Below are positions 22,651 to 34,000 of a stretch of 64,000 nt of DNA, piece after piece (position 1 is the stretch's first letter; each line of letters starts with the position of its first letter). Location of the stretch: positions 35,107,001 to 35,171,000 of the forward strand of contig CANTUQ010000004.1 of assembly GCA_947683425.1 (NCBI GenBank), read 5' to 3'. This DNA is from Excoecaria cochinchinensis. Its lineage: Eukaryota; Streptophyta; Magnoliopsida; Malpighiales; Euphorbiaceae. A model generated the notes under the pieces. The model was not told the DNA's origin. It did no database searches and saw nothing but the letters and a program-made list of their open reading frames with translations. The position numbers were made by a program, and so were the translations under genes.

Positions 22651-23135
22651 TGTTGGGATTTAAAGATTACATGCATCACATACAAGGCAAAAATTTAAAA
22701 TTTTTAAACTTAATTGATCTTGCCATGAATTACATAATCTAACTAAAGGAATCAAAAATTCACCTTGAGGGTTGTTGAACTTCATATCAGGTTATCATAA
22801 ACCACAGCGTCCAATGCAGAACACCTTAAATGCATAATCCACACAGAGGAAAAAAAACAACCAAGTAAAACTTGGAGGGCAGTAGCTAAAATTCTTCTAT
22901 GCTTAGAGGAATAATTGGGCTAGAGAGAATAGAAGGAGGCAGAGAAAATTGTCTCCTAATCCCACCAAACTTATGCTTTTATATGCAATGTTAAACGCCT
23001 TAGTCTAATAGGTTTAGGACCCTTCAAAACTCTAGAGATTTAATTTAGATGGGCTACTATAATATTAATTAATCTAGGCCCTAATTAAATACAATTCCAG
23101 GCCTTTACTGAAAAGGCAATGTGCAGAGGCCCTTT
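22651..23135 (-). repeat. Copia 3' LTR, outer part
   Basis: Plus strand starts TGTTGGGATTTAAAG, the complement of the LTR end. It is contiguous with 35209 once EB and one CCTTT copy are removed. The joined LTR would be about 2.0 kb. Confidence 0.75.
23131..23135. repeat. EB target-site duplication, left (CCTTT)
   Basis: CCTTT precedes the EB 5' LTR and recurs at 35209-35213 immediately after the EB 3' LTR. Confidence 0.93.
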
Positions 23136-24056
23136 TGTAACAACCCAAAATGGCCCTAGTCGGAATGTGCATGCTAAGTCGGGATAAGTGAGGGTATTTT
23201 GGTAATGTGTGCATGTGGAATTGGAGTATTAAGGACCTAATTGAAAAGATAATTAAACTTTGTAAGGAAAGAATTGTGCTAGTGAGTAAAGTGCAAGTTT
23301 GTCAAAGGATTTAAGAGTAATAAGACAAGATATTTTGGTTGGAGCCAATAGGAGGCTGCCATGTGGCTGGTGGGTGTGTGTGTGCAATTAGTGAGAAGAG
23401 AAGAAAAAGGAAAAAGAAAGAGAGAAGGAGGCAGATCAGGTTCTGCCCTCTCCTCCTCCCCTTCACGTTTTCTTTCTTCTCTCTTCTCCCTTCTTGCTCT
23501 TCATCCCCTAGTTTTGTATGTGTATTGGAGTTCTTTGGGAAGTCTTAGAGGCAAGATTGAAGAGGTAAGTTGGGGTTTAGGGTTCCTGCATTTTGGATTT
23601 GCTTCTTCTCCTTCTTCTTCTTCTGGTTTATTTGAGTTAGGGTTTGGATTAAGGATTTTGGGGGTTTTATTTGTGCAAGTAATTGGTGACAAGAAGAAAC
23701 ATAAAGGAAAAGGGAAGGTTCAAGGTTGAAGAGAACAGCTGAGTTGTGCTTCAAAGAGGTTTGGGAGCTATGTGTTCTTCATTTTCATTTTTTGTCTCTG
23801 CCCTACTTTCTCCTTGGATTATGAATGGTTATTTGTGTTTGATTTCCAGAAATTGAGTGTTTGATATGAGTTTATGCAAGAGTTGTTATGGGTATTGTGT
23901 TAGTAATGCATGATTTAGGTTTGAGCCATATGTATATTGATTTGGAATGGGAATTACGTGAATATGATAGCCTCTATTCTTGACGTTCTGGGTTTTTCGT
24001 TACTGGATTATTTTGATGTTCATCGTGTTCTTAGGAGAGTGTGGGTTTTGTGAGGA

Positions 24057-24362
24057 GATGAGCACGTGACGTGCTCAAGAGCATGAGATGTACTCAAAAA
24101 GCATGAGACAGGCTGATCTTCTTCCTTCTCCCTCTGTTTTCTTCCTCTCTTCTTTTCTATATTTTGCCTTTTTCGTTTTGCTATCTGTGTGCCTGTCCGA
24201 GTCGTGCATGTTCGTCTGAGTCGTGTCCTGGGTGAGTGTCTCTTATTCTGTTTTCTTTTTCTTTTCTTTTAAGTAGGAGCACGAGTCGTGCTCCTCAGCA
24301 TGACTCATGTCCCGTTGAAATCCGAGGAGCACGAGTCGTGCTCCTCAGCACGACTCGTGCCC
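24057..24362. repeat. Perfect palindromes in EB 5' LTR (GAGCACGAGTCGTGCTC)
   Basis: Perfect inverted repeats occur at 24060-24076 (7-bp arms around TGA), 24275-24295 (10-bp arms around G) and 24324-24346 (11-bp arms around G), with GCACGACTCGTGC at 24348-24360 and decayed copies near 24081-24115. The 3' LTR has equivalents at 28854-28927, 29090-29118 and near 32417-32452. Confidence 0.9.
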
Positions 24363-26649
24363 CTCTCAGTCCCTATCCCTCCTGTTTTCATCAAACGTTT
24401 TTGGGTCTTTTTCAATCCGGTTTCTTCTGTTTTGAGTTCTTTAGTCCTCATTTATGTGTTCTTAATGTGCCAATGATATAAATGGTAATTTAGCTTGGCC
24501 AAATAATAAGTAATGTATGCCATATTGTATGTTATATGAACTTGTTTTTATGCCCATTATATTGCGGATTATGCACGATAAATTATATGTTGTGATTTGA
24601 AACATGATTTGTATTATTATTCTGAAGTAAGTGTTTATTGAAATGATAATATGTCAATATGTGATTATGACATGCTTAGTAAGGGTGATCCTTGTTAGAC
24701 TATTATTTGATTTAAATTGTATAATTTGGTTTGTCAATGTTAAATATTGCAAATTGTATCGCATATTGCATTTTGAAATACAATTGATTTATGAATGTCT
24801 AATGTCATGGTTCTTTATTATGAACATATTCTAGTAAAATGTGAAAATGTGTTATGCATATCTTAATTCACGGTTCTCCCCTAATAATAATATGTTATAG
24901 TTAACATGAGTAGCACTATTGTATGATTAGGGTTTTGTATTGATGATCTTTGGTGTAACAGTGTTTCCATATCTAACTCTGGTATGCTTTTTAACGGTGA
25001 TTATTCATATAGTGTGTTGACTGAATTATTTTATATGCTTTGCAATACGAAAAGTACGATGCGTGTTTTCTTCCTAGTGCACAGGTTATGCTTATTTATT
25101 CTCATTGATGCATGAATGATATTCGAGCAATTTGATGAGTATCATGAAATGAGTTTGATTTATTATGCAAGCTTAAGAATTGTGATCCTTGCTATTAATA
25201 ATGTGCTATGCTTAAATGTGATTGGAATGACCTGTGAGAGTCAGTCTAGTGGATAGTTAGGCATGCCTAATATAGTCACTTTAGCTACAGTACCTTTGGA
25301 CGTTTGGACCCTGATCAGGTCCCCGTTTGGTTCCTCGCGAACCCTTTTAATGTGTTCGGATCCTCGCGATCCTTTTTAATGTGTTTGGATCTTGTTTAAG
25401 ATCCCCCTTAGTAAAATGTTTTAAATGTGATAAAATGAAATTGTTTTCGATTCGTACCCGTAAGGTACCCTTTGGCCGATTCGTACCCGTAAGGTACTGT
25501 CCGTACACTCGTTATCCACTATTGTGAGTCAGCAGGTGTTTTGTTGTTTTGTTTTGCTTTGAAATAACTATAAGAATGTGACATCCGATTGAGCATGATA
25601 ATGATTTGAGGAATCAGTTTATATGTATATGAACATGGATATGATCTTCGGAATGTATGTCTTTATTATGCAAGTATGATTTTATATCTGACACGATTAT
25701 CCGCCCTTGTCATATGATGGGTTATAAGTTTCAGAATGCTTTGAATGTGATTCAACTAACGCATTTACATTTGTGACTCAAGCATGTTTTTATTGTATAT
25801 AAGCATGCGAATCGGATCAGTTGTGGCTATAAGTATGTAAATTGATACGTTTAAGATTGTGAACTTGACCTCTTGAATGCTATGAAAGTAGAGCTATAAT
25901 GTATGTACCTTAGTTTCTGCCATCATAGTGATTTCGGTATGTTGGCATGCATTTACATTTCAAGGTGTGATAACATACGTATTGGTATAGTAATGTGAGT
26001 GTATGGAGTATTCGCTTGGTGATTGGTTTCAGCTAGTGTTTGAGTATCCTTGTGTGACAGTTTTATTCATGTTTAGATTGTTAGAGTTTATGCATTGGGT
26101 AATCTATGACTTTCTATATTTAATTGATCACGGTAAGAGTATGTAAGATTTAACTGTACCTTCCGCATGGTAATGTTATGTTATTATCTCTTCGGTCTCT
26201 ACTATTGGAGTGTTTTCGGCATGATTTTATATGTATCAGAGTGGTGCAGCGGAAGTGTTGTGCTATAACCTTGTTAGTCGATTCTCGGCTAGTGTGTGTG
26301 TATTATGGCATGATAGTTGTATGTTTTGACCTCTAGTGACCTTGCATGATGTCTGGGTGCATCATTGTATGATAGTGTAGTGCATCAGCTTCTTAATTCG
26401 GGTATCAGTTAATGTGTCTGTGCATCTCTGCATGATAGTTGCATTGCGTATGAATCAGCCTTTGGTTGGTATATGGGTATTTTAGTATGACATCTGCGTG
26501 TTTATATTATTTGTGTCTTGGTTTGATCTGCCTTCTGATATCTGAGACTTCGGTGGAACCCGTAAGTGTTTGTCTATGGGTTTATATGTATTTTTGCATG
26601 ATGTTATATATTTATTGGTTTAGTGTCCTTTTGTCTTTGTTCCTCCCCA

Positions 26650-26690
26650 CTAAGCGTTATCACTTAGCACGGGTTCTTTTCTCGTGTAGG
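26650..26690 (+). other. Conserved LTR stem-loop in EB 5' LTR
   Basis: CTAAG..CTTAG arms (26650-26667) are followed by CACG..CGTG arms. In the 3' LTR the first hairpin is CTAAGCG-TTAT-CGCTTAG (34759-34776), a 7-bp perfect stem. Confidence 0.6.
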
Positions 26691-27104
26691 TGGCAGGTTT
26701 TGGTTCGGTTCGAGTCGAGCATCTGTAGGGTCGGCCACATAGGAGTTAGAAGTGTTTTGTTATTTTGGTTCCAGCTCCTGTATTTTGGATTCTGTAATTT
26801 TTTTATAGCTTTTTGCTTATGTATTTTGTTATGTAAGGATCTTATTGTAATTAGGTTTTCAGTTGTTCCTTCATTTTATCTTTCGCCTTATGCTTCCGCT
26901 AAATGATTGTATGTATGTATGTGAGTTATTGTATGTTCAGCTATTGTTTCTTTAAAGTTTTAATTTACGCTGTAATTCCGTATGTCGTTATGTATGAATG
27001 TGTGCTTCTGCTTAGTGTATGTGTGCATGTATGTGAGTGAGTATCGGGTAGCGCGCCCGCCGGCGCCCTTCCAACGGGGGCGACGGTGGGGGTGTTACAA
27101 GTTG

Positions 27105-27120
27105 TGGTATCAGTGCCCAT
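27105..27120 (+). other. EB primer-binding site (Met-tRNA type)
   Basis: TGGTATCAGTGCCCAT starts 5 bases after the LTR end. TGGTATCAGAGC is the standard initiator-Met site in plant chromoviruses and copia elements; EB has GTG in place of GAG. Confidence 0.75.
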
Positions 27121-27259
27121 GTTTGGCGGTTCTGGTTGTCTTTGTTTGTTTGAGTGTTGAGTCTTTGTATGCTGGTTGGTTATTTATCATGTTTTTGCAT
27201 GCGAGTCGATTTTGTGTCGTGGCCTAATGCAGATGTGTCTTGTCTTGTGTCGTGTCTAG

Positions 27260-27889
27260 ATGAAGTCTTATCCTAGTGAGAAGTTGGGCGAGACAACAGA
27301 AAGTGTGAATCCAGTTAGTGCTTGTCAGAGTGTTTCAGAGCATCCTTCGGTTTGAAATTTTGGACCTGGTTCTGATGATAGGACCTTAGTACAAGGGTTG
27401 ATTCGGATTTTGGATAGATTGACTGCTCCTCGAGCTTCTCAAGAATTTGTTCGGCATGTACCCCAAAAGAGAAAAGGATCGGGTAGAGAGATGTCAGCGG
27501 GTAAGAGGATTTGAGAACCTCCGATGTGTCAACATTATTAGAAGCAGCATTGGGACAAGTGTAAGAAGAAGTGGGTACCGCCTTTATGTCAGCTCTATCA
27601 GAAGCGACATCGAGGTTTGTGTCGGCTGATAACTGGAGCTTGTTTCAAATGTGATAGCATGGGACACCAGATCGCCGATTGTCCAAAGAAGATGAGTGAG
27701 AGTCTAGCTCGGCAAGCTAGAAAGGATGTGGAAGATTTGCTCAGAGCTTCTCGAGCGCCCTCGGAGTTTGTAGCATATGGCAAGGATGCGATTGAGACCG
27801 CAGGTTCTTCTGGTAAGTTGCATTGCAAGCTTTTGTTTAAGTCGATTTTGTTTGTTTGGGTTGTTTGGATGCAAGTGTCTAGCCAGTAA
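27260..27889 (+). pseudogene. gag: EB gag remnant with CCHC zinc knuckle
   Basis: One reading frame runs from ATG at 27260 (MKSYPSEKLGETTES) to the stop at 27887, with stops at 27353 and two more before 27540. The C-terminal part has CFKCDSMGHQIADC, an exact C-x2-C-x4-H-x4-C knuckle, preceded by Cys/His-rich segments (CQLYQKRHRGLC) as in Tekay-type gags. The central capsid domain is missing. Immediately after it, 'TTTCGAGGACAAAATTTC' is the phrase that normally closes chromovirus pol, as in E3 (TTTTGAGGATAAAATTCC). Sequence from the end of gag to the end of pol has therefore been deleted. Confidence 0.75.
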
Positions 27890-27908
27890 ATTTCGAGGAC
27901 AAAATTTC

Positions 27909-27923
27909 TTAAGGGGGAGAGAT
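27909..27923 (+). other. EB polypurine tract
   Basis: TTAAGGGGGAGAGAT ends at the 3' LTR start TGTAACAACCC. Confidence 0.8.
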
Positions 27924-29118
27924 TGTAACAACCCAAAATGGCCCTAGTCAGAATGTGCATGCTAAGTCGGGATAAGTGAGGGTATTTTGGTAATGTGTGT
28001 ATGTGGAATTGGAGTATTAAGGACCTAATTGAAAAGATAATTAAACTTTGTAAGGAAAGAATTGTGCTAGTGAGTAAAGTGCAAGTTTGTCAAAGGATTT
28101 AAGAGTAATAAGACAAGATATTTTGGTTGGAGCCAATAGGAGGCTGCCATGTGGTTGGTGGGTGTGGGTGTGCAATTAGTGAGAAGAGAAGAAAAAGGAA
28201 AAAGAAAGAGAGAAGGAGGCAGATCACGTTCTGCCCTCTCCTCCTCCCCTTCACGTTTTCTTTCTTCTCTCTTCTCCCTTCTTGCTCTTCATCCCCTGGT
28301 CTTGTGTGTGTACTGGAGTTCTTTGGGAAGTCTTAGAGGCAAGATTGAAGAGGTAAGTTGGGGTTTAGGGTTCCTGCGTTTTGGATTTGCTTCTTCTCCT
28401 TCTTCTTCTTCTGGTTTATTTGAGTTAGGGTTTGGATTAAGGATTTGGGGGTTTTATTTGTGCAAGTAATTGGTGTCAAGAAGAAAGATAAAGGAAAAGG
28501 GAAGGTTCAAGGTTGAAGAGAACAGTTGAGTTGTGCTTCAAAGAGGTTTGGGAGCTCTGTGTTCTTCATTTTCATTTTTGGGTTTTGTCTCTGCCCTACT
28601 TTCTCCTTGGATTATGAATGGTTATTTGTGTTTGATTTCCAGAAATTGAGTGTTTGATATGAGTTTATGCAAGAGTTGTTATGGGTATTGTGTTAGTAAT
28701 GCATGATTTAGGTTTGAGCTGTATGTATATTGATTTGGAATGGGAATTACGTGAATCTGATAGCCTCTGTTCTTAACGTTCTGGTTTTTTCGTTACTGGA
28801 TTATTTTGATGTTCATCGTGTTCTTAGGAGAGTGTGGGTTTTGTGAGGAGATGAGCACGTGACGTGCTCAAGAGCACGAGATGTACTCAAAAAGCACGAG
28901 TCGTGCTCAACAGCACGAGACGTGCTGATCGTCTTCCTTCTCCCTCTGTTTTCTTCCTCTCTTCTTTTCTATGTTTTGCCTTTTTCATTTTACTGTCTGT
29001 GTGCCTGTCCGAGTCGTGCATGTTCGTCCGAGTCATGTCCTGGGTGAGTGTCTCTTCTTCTATTTTCTTTTTCTTTTCTTTTAAGCAGGAGCACGAGTCG
29101 TGCTTCTCAGCAGGACTC

Positions 29119-29123
29119 GTGTC
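29119..29123. repeat. Target-site duplication of the inserted 3.27-kb element (GTGTC)
   Basis: GTGTC at 29119-29123 recurs at 32398-32402. The uninterrupted EB 5' LTR reads CATGTCCCGTTGAAA here, so removing the insertion plus one GTGTC restores colinearity. Confidence 0.85.
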
Positions 29124-30189
29124 TGTAGACACCGGGTCCTGAGGCAGCTCAGACCAAGGTTAACTAATGATGATAATATTTATTCAAAAATAGATAGAAA
29201 ATGAAAGCACTTTGGCTCTGTATGGACTAAGGGTTTCAGCAGGGTTTTTTTTAGGCAAATCTTAATAATTTTCTAAAAATATATATATATAAAAAAATAT
29301 ATAAAATATAAAAATTAAAAATTAAAATTAAAATTAGGTTAATTTAATTAATTTATATTATAGGATAGTTAAATTAAAGAAAAAAAATAAAATTAGAAGG
29401 TAAGTATAGAGATCAATTAATTAGAATATATGATAATTAAAAAAAAATAAATAATAATTTAAAATAAAAGAGGGTATTTAGGGTAACTCACCTAAAACTA
29501 GGATAAAAACAAGCTAAGCTAAACCTAATAGAGGGGGGCGGCAGAAACAAAAAAAAAGAGAAGGAGAGTAAGGGAGCCGCCAAGAAAAAAAGAAACCTGA
29601 AGAAGAAGAAAGAAAAGAAAAAGAAAGGGAAAAGAGAGAGGAGAACTAAGAAAAAACAGACCAAACCCGAGAGCAAGAGGGGCCACGAATAGACTGAAAC
29701 CGAGAAAGCGAAAGAGTAAACCAAAACCCAGTCCAGAGAGAGCTGAAAGTGTTTGGATTCTCAATCTAAAAACCATAAATCTGAAGGTAACCTACACTAG
29801 AGCTTGTATCTCAAAAACAAAGAGAATCACGTTTTGCACTGTAAACTCCCATCATTTTTGTGCTTGTTAACTATGATTTCGTTTATTTTGATTAATGAAT
29901 GATGATACTATGTAATAATTATTTACTTCATTATACCATTGGTCTATTCAATATTTGTGATAATTTTCATGACTTAAAAGATTAAAAACAACAAAATTGA
30001 AAAGTACTGTTCATCTTCTTCCTTATGTATCAGTTTTGGTTTTTTCGATTCTTTTTTCTCTTGATTCTGTGTTTTTGTATTTGATCTTGTTCTTTTGTTT
30101 GATAATAGTCTTTTGAAGAGATTTTGTGCAAGATTCTTGCTTTTATATAGTGTTTTTTTGCTGAAATTCTTTTTTTTGTTTTCCTTCTT

Positions 30190-30360
30190 TGCCTTGCTGG
30201 TGGCGGAGCTGTCTCCAGACACCACCCGCGGACAGACGGTGGCCGGCGGCCATCAGTAGCTGCCCGTCCTGCCGGCCTGGCCCGTCGGTCCCCGTCCACC
30301 CTCGCACTGCCGATTGCCATCTTCCTTTCCTCTCGTGTTTGCTGCTATCGGTTTCCATCC
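30190..30360. other. GC-rich island within the inserted element
   Basis: About 170 bp rich in GGCGGC, GGCCGG and CCCGTC phrases sit in otherwise very AT-rich DNA. No stable coding frame is convincing. It may be a captured fragment or an LTR transcript leader. Confidence 0.4.
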
Positions 30361-30548
30361 CTGCGTGTGATGAATACTGTCAATATATTCTTCATTTTGC
30401 ATTACATTTCTTCAATTTTGGGAGTCCTTTAGCCATCCTTTCCACGTGATTCATTTCCATTTTACTGTAATTTTTATTTTGTTAACATGTGTGTCATATT
30501 AATTTACTAAATTTATTTAACTTGAATATCATCATTATTATAGTTATC

Positions 30549-30561
30549 TTATATTAATATG

Positions 30562-30636
<75 letters not shown>

Positions 30637-30681
30637 TTAAATTAATATAATATATATTATTATTGTTGTTTTATATTAATA

Positions 30682-30722
<41 letters not shown>

Positions 30723-31003
30723 TTAGTTTGTTAAATTTCATTTTTGCATGATTTGTCTTCACCTATTTGAGTTTTGCATGTTTATTTTGCATGGCCTAAT
30801 ATATTTATTTGTTTACTTTTTGGCCACGTTTTATGCTTTATGTGTATATATATATATATAAATGCTTACTAATGCATCTGTTACTATGGTTATTCAATTA
30901 TTCATTTATTTGTTAAATTTATGTGGAGATTATTATTTTATTATTGTTTTTATTATTTTGTATTAATAAATTTCTTAGTATTATTAGGTAATAATTGTTA
31001 TTA

Positions 31004-31048
<45 letters not shown>
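30549..31048. repeat. Cluster of (TTA)n microsatellites
   Basis: Long ATT/TTA runs at about 30560-30640, 30688-30725 and 31003-31048 are separated by AT-rich spacers with related phrases (AATTTCATTTTTGCA), suggesting segmental duplication of a microsatellite-bearing unit. Confidence 0.9.
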
Positions 31049-34000
31049 TTGTTAATTCAATTTGTCAAACTTCATTTTTGCACATATTTTTATGGCCTCG
31101 GGCATTAGTACAGTATCTTCTTTCCTCTTCTTTTTTCATGTGTACTGTTCACGCGTGGGCCAACACTCACTTTTTATGCAATTCTTTTATCCTTTTATTT
31201 TCTCTAGCTCACATACTAAATTTCCTTATTTGAATTTCTCTTATTCATTTTGCATATGTTTTATTTATATGTCAGGTTAATGCAATTGTTAATCTTGATT
31301 TATATTTAATTAATTCTATTGATTATTTTTATTTGATTATTTATATTTAATTAATTTAATTGATTGTTTATATTTAATTAATTTTATTGATAGATTAATT
31401 TCTTTAATTTATTTGATGGAATGTTTAACTGATCGTTTAATTTGTTTAATTTATTTATTGCTTGTTTATATTATTTGATTTAATTTACTAACATTTTATT
31501 TTATTTTTTTTATTCGCTTCCAAAACTTGTTTATTTCACTTTGAGTGATATTTTCGAGCGAGCCGGTGGAGCAAGGAATTAAAGTCTCTCTCGTAATAAC
31601 TTGGGTTTGCATTTCTTTACCATCGCATTTATTTTGTTCTATTATTTCCATGTATTGTATGTAAAAATGCATTTCAAAACTTGCCCGCATCACAATAAAA
31701 TCACTTTATTTATAATAACTAAAATTGAGGATTTTTATTAATAAAATGGACCAATGTCCTAAATTTTATCCAATAAAATTTCACCATCAAAATGGAGAAC
31801 CAATTTTCTTAAAATGGGATCACTCATCCCTATTTTTACAACAAGTGCCTAAAAATAGTTCTCTAGTTTCCAAATCAATAAAAAGGAACCAAGGTTCCAA
31901 AATTCAATAAATGATGCGATTTATGTATGATTTATTTTATTTTAGTGTGCTTATCTATGCTGTGCCCTTGTAATTTAAGTGTTTGGGGCAAATTTTATTA
32001 TTTATTTATCATTTTATTTATTATTCTCTAATATGAATAAAATGCGTTTTTAATTTCAATACATGATCATGTGTGAAGAGAAGTGGAATTGCTCTTCATT
32101 AAAAACTCATTCATAAAACTTAACTTAAATCATTAATAAGAGTAAAGTTCCGAACACCGTCTTTGGTTTAAGACCATCGAGGTTTTAGAGACCTCTCCCA
32201 ATTCTTTGGGTGGCGACTACAAACACCTCAAGGTGCCTTTAGGCGTCGTTAGGCTAGGTGATTTTTTCCAATGTCCTATTGGAAGAAATACACCTATGAT
32301 GTCTTATGGCGCCCATGATAAAAAATGACGCGACCCAATCCCTCGAGCCCCAAAAGGCGGGCTCAAAGAGGGCCTTGCCGGTCCGACGCGCGTCACGGTG
32401 TCCCTTTGAAATCCCAGGAGCACGAGTCATGCTCCTCAGCACGACTGGTGCCCCTCTCAGCCCCTATCCCTCCTGTTTCCATCAAACGTTTTTGGGTCTT
32501 TTTCAATCCGGTTTCTTCTGTTTTGAGTTCTTTAGTCCTCATTTATATGTTCTTAATGTGCCAATGATATAAGTGGTAATTTAGCTTGGCCAAATAATAA
32601 GTAATGTATGCCATATTGTATGTTATATGAACTTGTTTTTATGCCCATTATATTGCAGATTATGCACAATAAATTATATGTTTTGATTTGAAACATGATT
32701 TGTATTATTAGTCTGAAGTAAGTGTTTATTGAAATGATAATATGTCAATATGTGATTATGACATGCTTAGTAAGGGTGATCCTTGTTAGACTATTATTTG
32801 ATTTAAATTGTATAATTCGGTTTGTCAATGTTAAATATTGCAAATTGTATCGCATATTGCATTTTGAAATACAATTGATTTATGAATGTCTAATGTCATG
32901 GTTCTTCATTATGAACAAATTCTAGTAAAATGTGAAAATGTGTTATGCATATCTTAATTCACGGTTCTCCCCTAATAATAATATGTTATAGTTAACATGA
33001 GTAGCACTATTGTATGATTAGGGTTTTGTATTGATGATCTTTGGTGTAACAGTGTTTCCATATCTAACTCTGGTATGCTTTCTAACGGTGATTATTCATA
33101 TAGTGTGTTGATAGTGTGTTGACTGAATTATATTGTATGCTTTGCAATACGAAAAGTACGATGCGTGTTTTCTTCCTAGTGCACAGGTTATGCTTATTTA
33201 TTCTCATTGATGCATGAATGATATTCGAGCAGTTTGATGAGTATCATGAAATGAGTTTGATTTATTATGCAAGGTTAAGAATTGTGATCCTTGCTATTAA
33301 TAATGTGCTATGCTTAAATGTGATTGGTGTTATGCATGACCTGCGAGAGTCAGTCTAGTGGATAGTTAGGCATGCCTAATAGAGTCTCTTTAGCTGCAGC
33401 ACCTTTGGACGTTTGGACCCTGATCAAGTCCCCGTTTGGTTCCTCGCGAACCCTTTTAATGTATTCGGATACTCGCGATCCTTTTTAATGTGTTTGGATC
33501 TTGTTTAAGATCCCTCACAGTAAAATGTTTTAAATGTGACAAAATGAAATGGTTTTCGATTTGTACCCGTAAGGTACCCTTTGGCCGATTCGTACCCGTA
33601 AGGTACTGTCCGTACACTCGTTATCCACTATTGTGAGTCAGCAGGTGCTTTGTTATTTTGTTTTGCTTTGAAATAACTATAAGAATGTGACATCCGATTG
33701 AGCATGATAATGATTTGAGGAATCAGTTTATATGTATATGAACATGGATATGATCTTCGGAATGTATGTCTTTATTATGCAAGCATGATTTTATATCTGA
33801 CACGATTATCTGCCCTTGTCATATGATGGGTTATAATTTTCAGAATGCTTTGAATGTGATTCGACTAACGCATTTACATTTGTGACTCAAGCATGTTTTT
33901 ATTGTATATAAGCATGCGAATCGGATCAGTTGTGGCTATAAGTATGTAAATTGATACGTTTAAGATTGTGAACTTGACCTCTTGAATGCTATGAAAGTAG

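Larger units (their letters stand above)
23136..27099 (+). repeat. EB 5' LTR (3,964 bp)
   Basis: From TGTAACAACCC to GGTGTTACA. Along it are a purine-then-pyrimidine-rich segment (23390-23520), palindromes (24057-24362), a GGATAGTTAGGCATGCC block (25250), repeated CGTACCCGTAAGGTAC phrases (25450-25500) and the CACTAAG stem-loop (26650). The 146-codon ORF at 26466 and smaller ORFs recur only as LTR sequence and look non-coding. Confidence 0.92.
29124..32397. mobile_element. 3.27-kb coding-free insertion, probable solo LTR of a LARD-type element
   Basis: The insertion starts TGTAGACACCGGGTCC, a start shared by a class of long plant LTRs, and ends GCGTCACG. The last bases are CG rather than CA, perhaps a mutated end. 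It carries purine-rich (29530-29720), GC-rich (30190-30360) and trinucleotide-repeat (30549-31048) zones and near its right end GGGTGGCGACTACAAAC, a phrase typical of such LTR 3' ends. No pol motif or second LTR copy is found inside it. An alternative is a non-autonomous element whose second LTR is lost. Confidence 0.65.

Noticed and set aside
23339..23729. Short ORFs in both EB LTRs beginning near 23339 and 28127
   Set aside because: Pyrimidine-rich LTR leader sequence; conservation between the two is due to LTR identity.
26466..26906. 146-codon open frame with hydrophobic residues in the EB 5' LTR (and 91 codons at 34740 in the 3' LTR)
   Set aside because: It lies wholly within LTR sequence across the conserved stem-loop, differs in start between the two LTRs and shows no domain; treated as non-coding.
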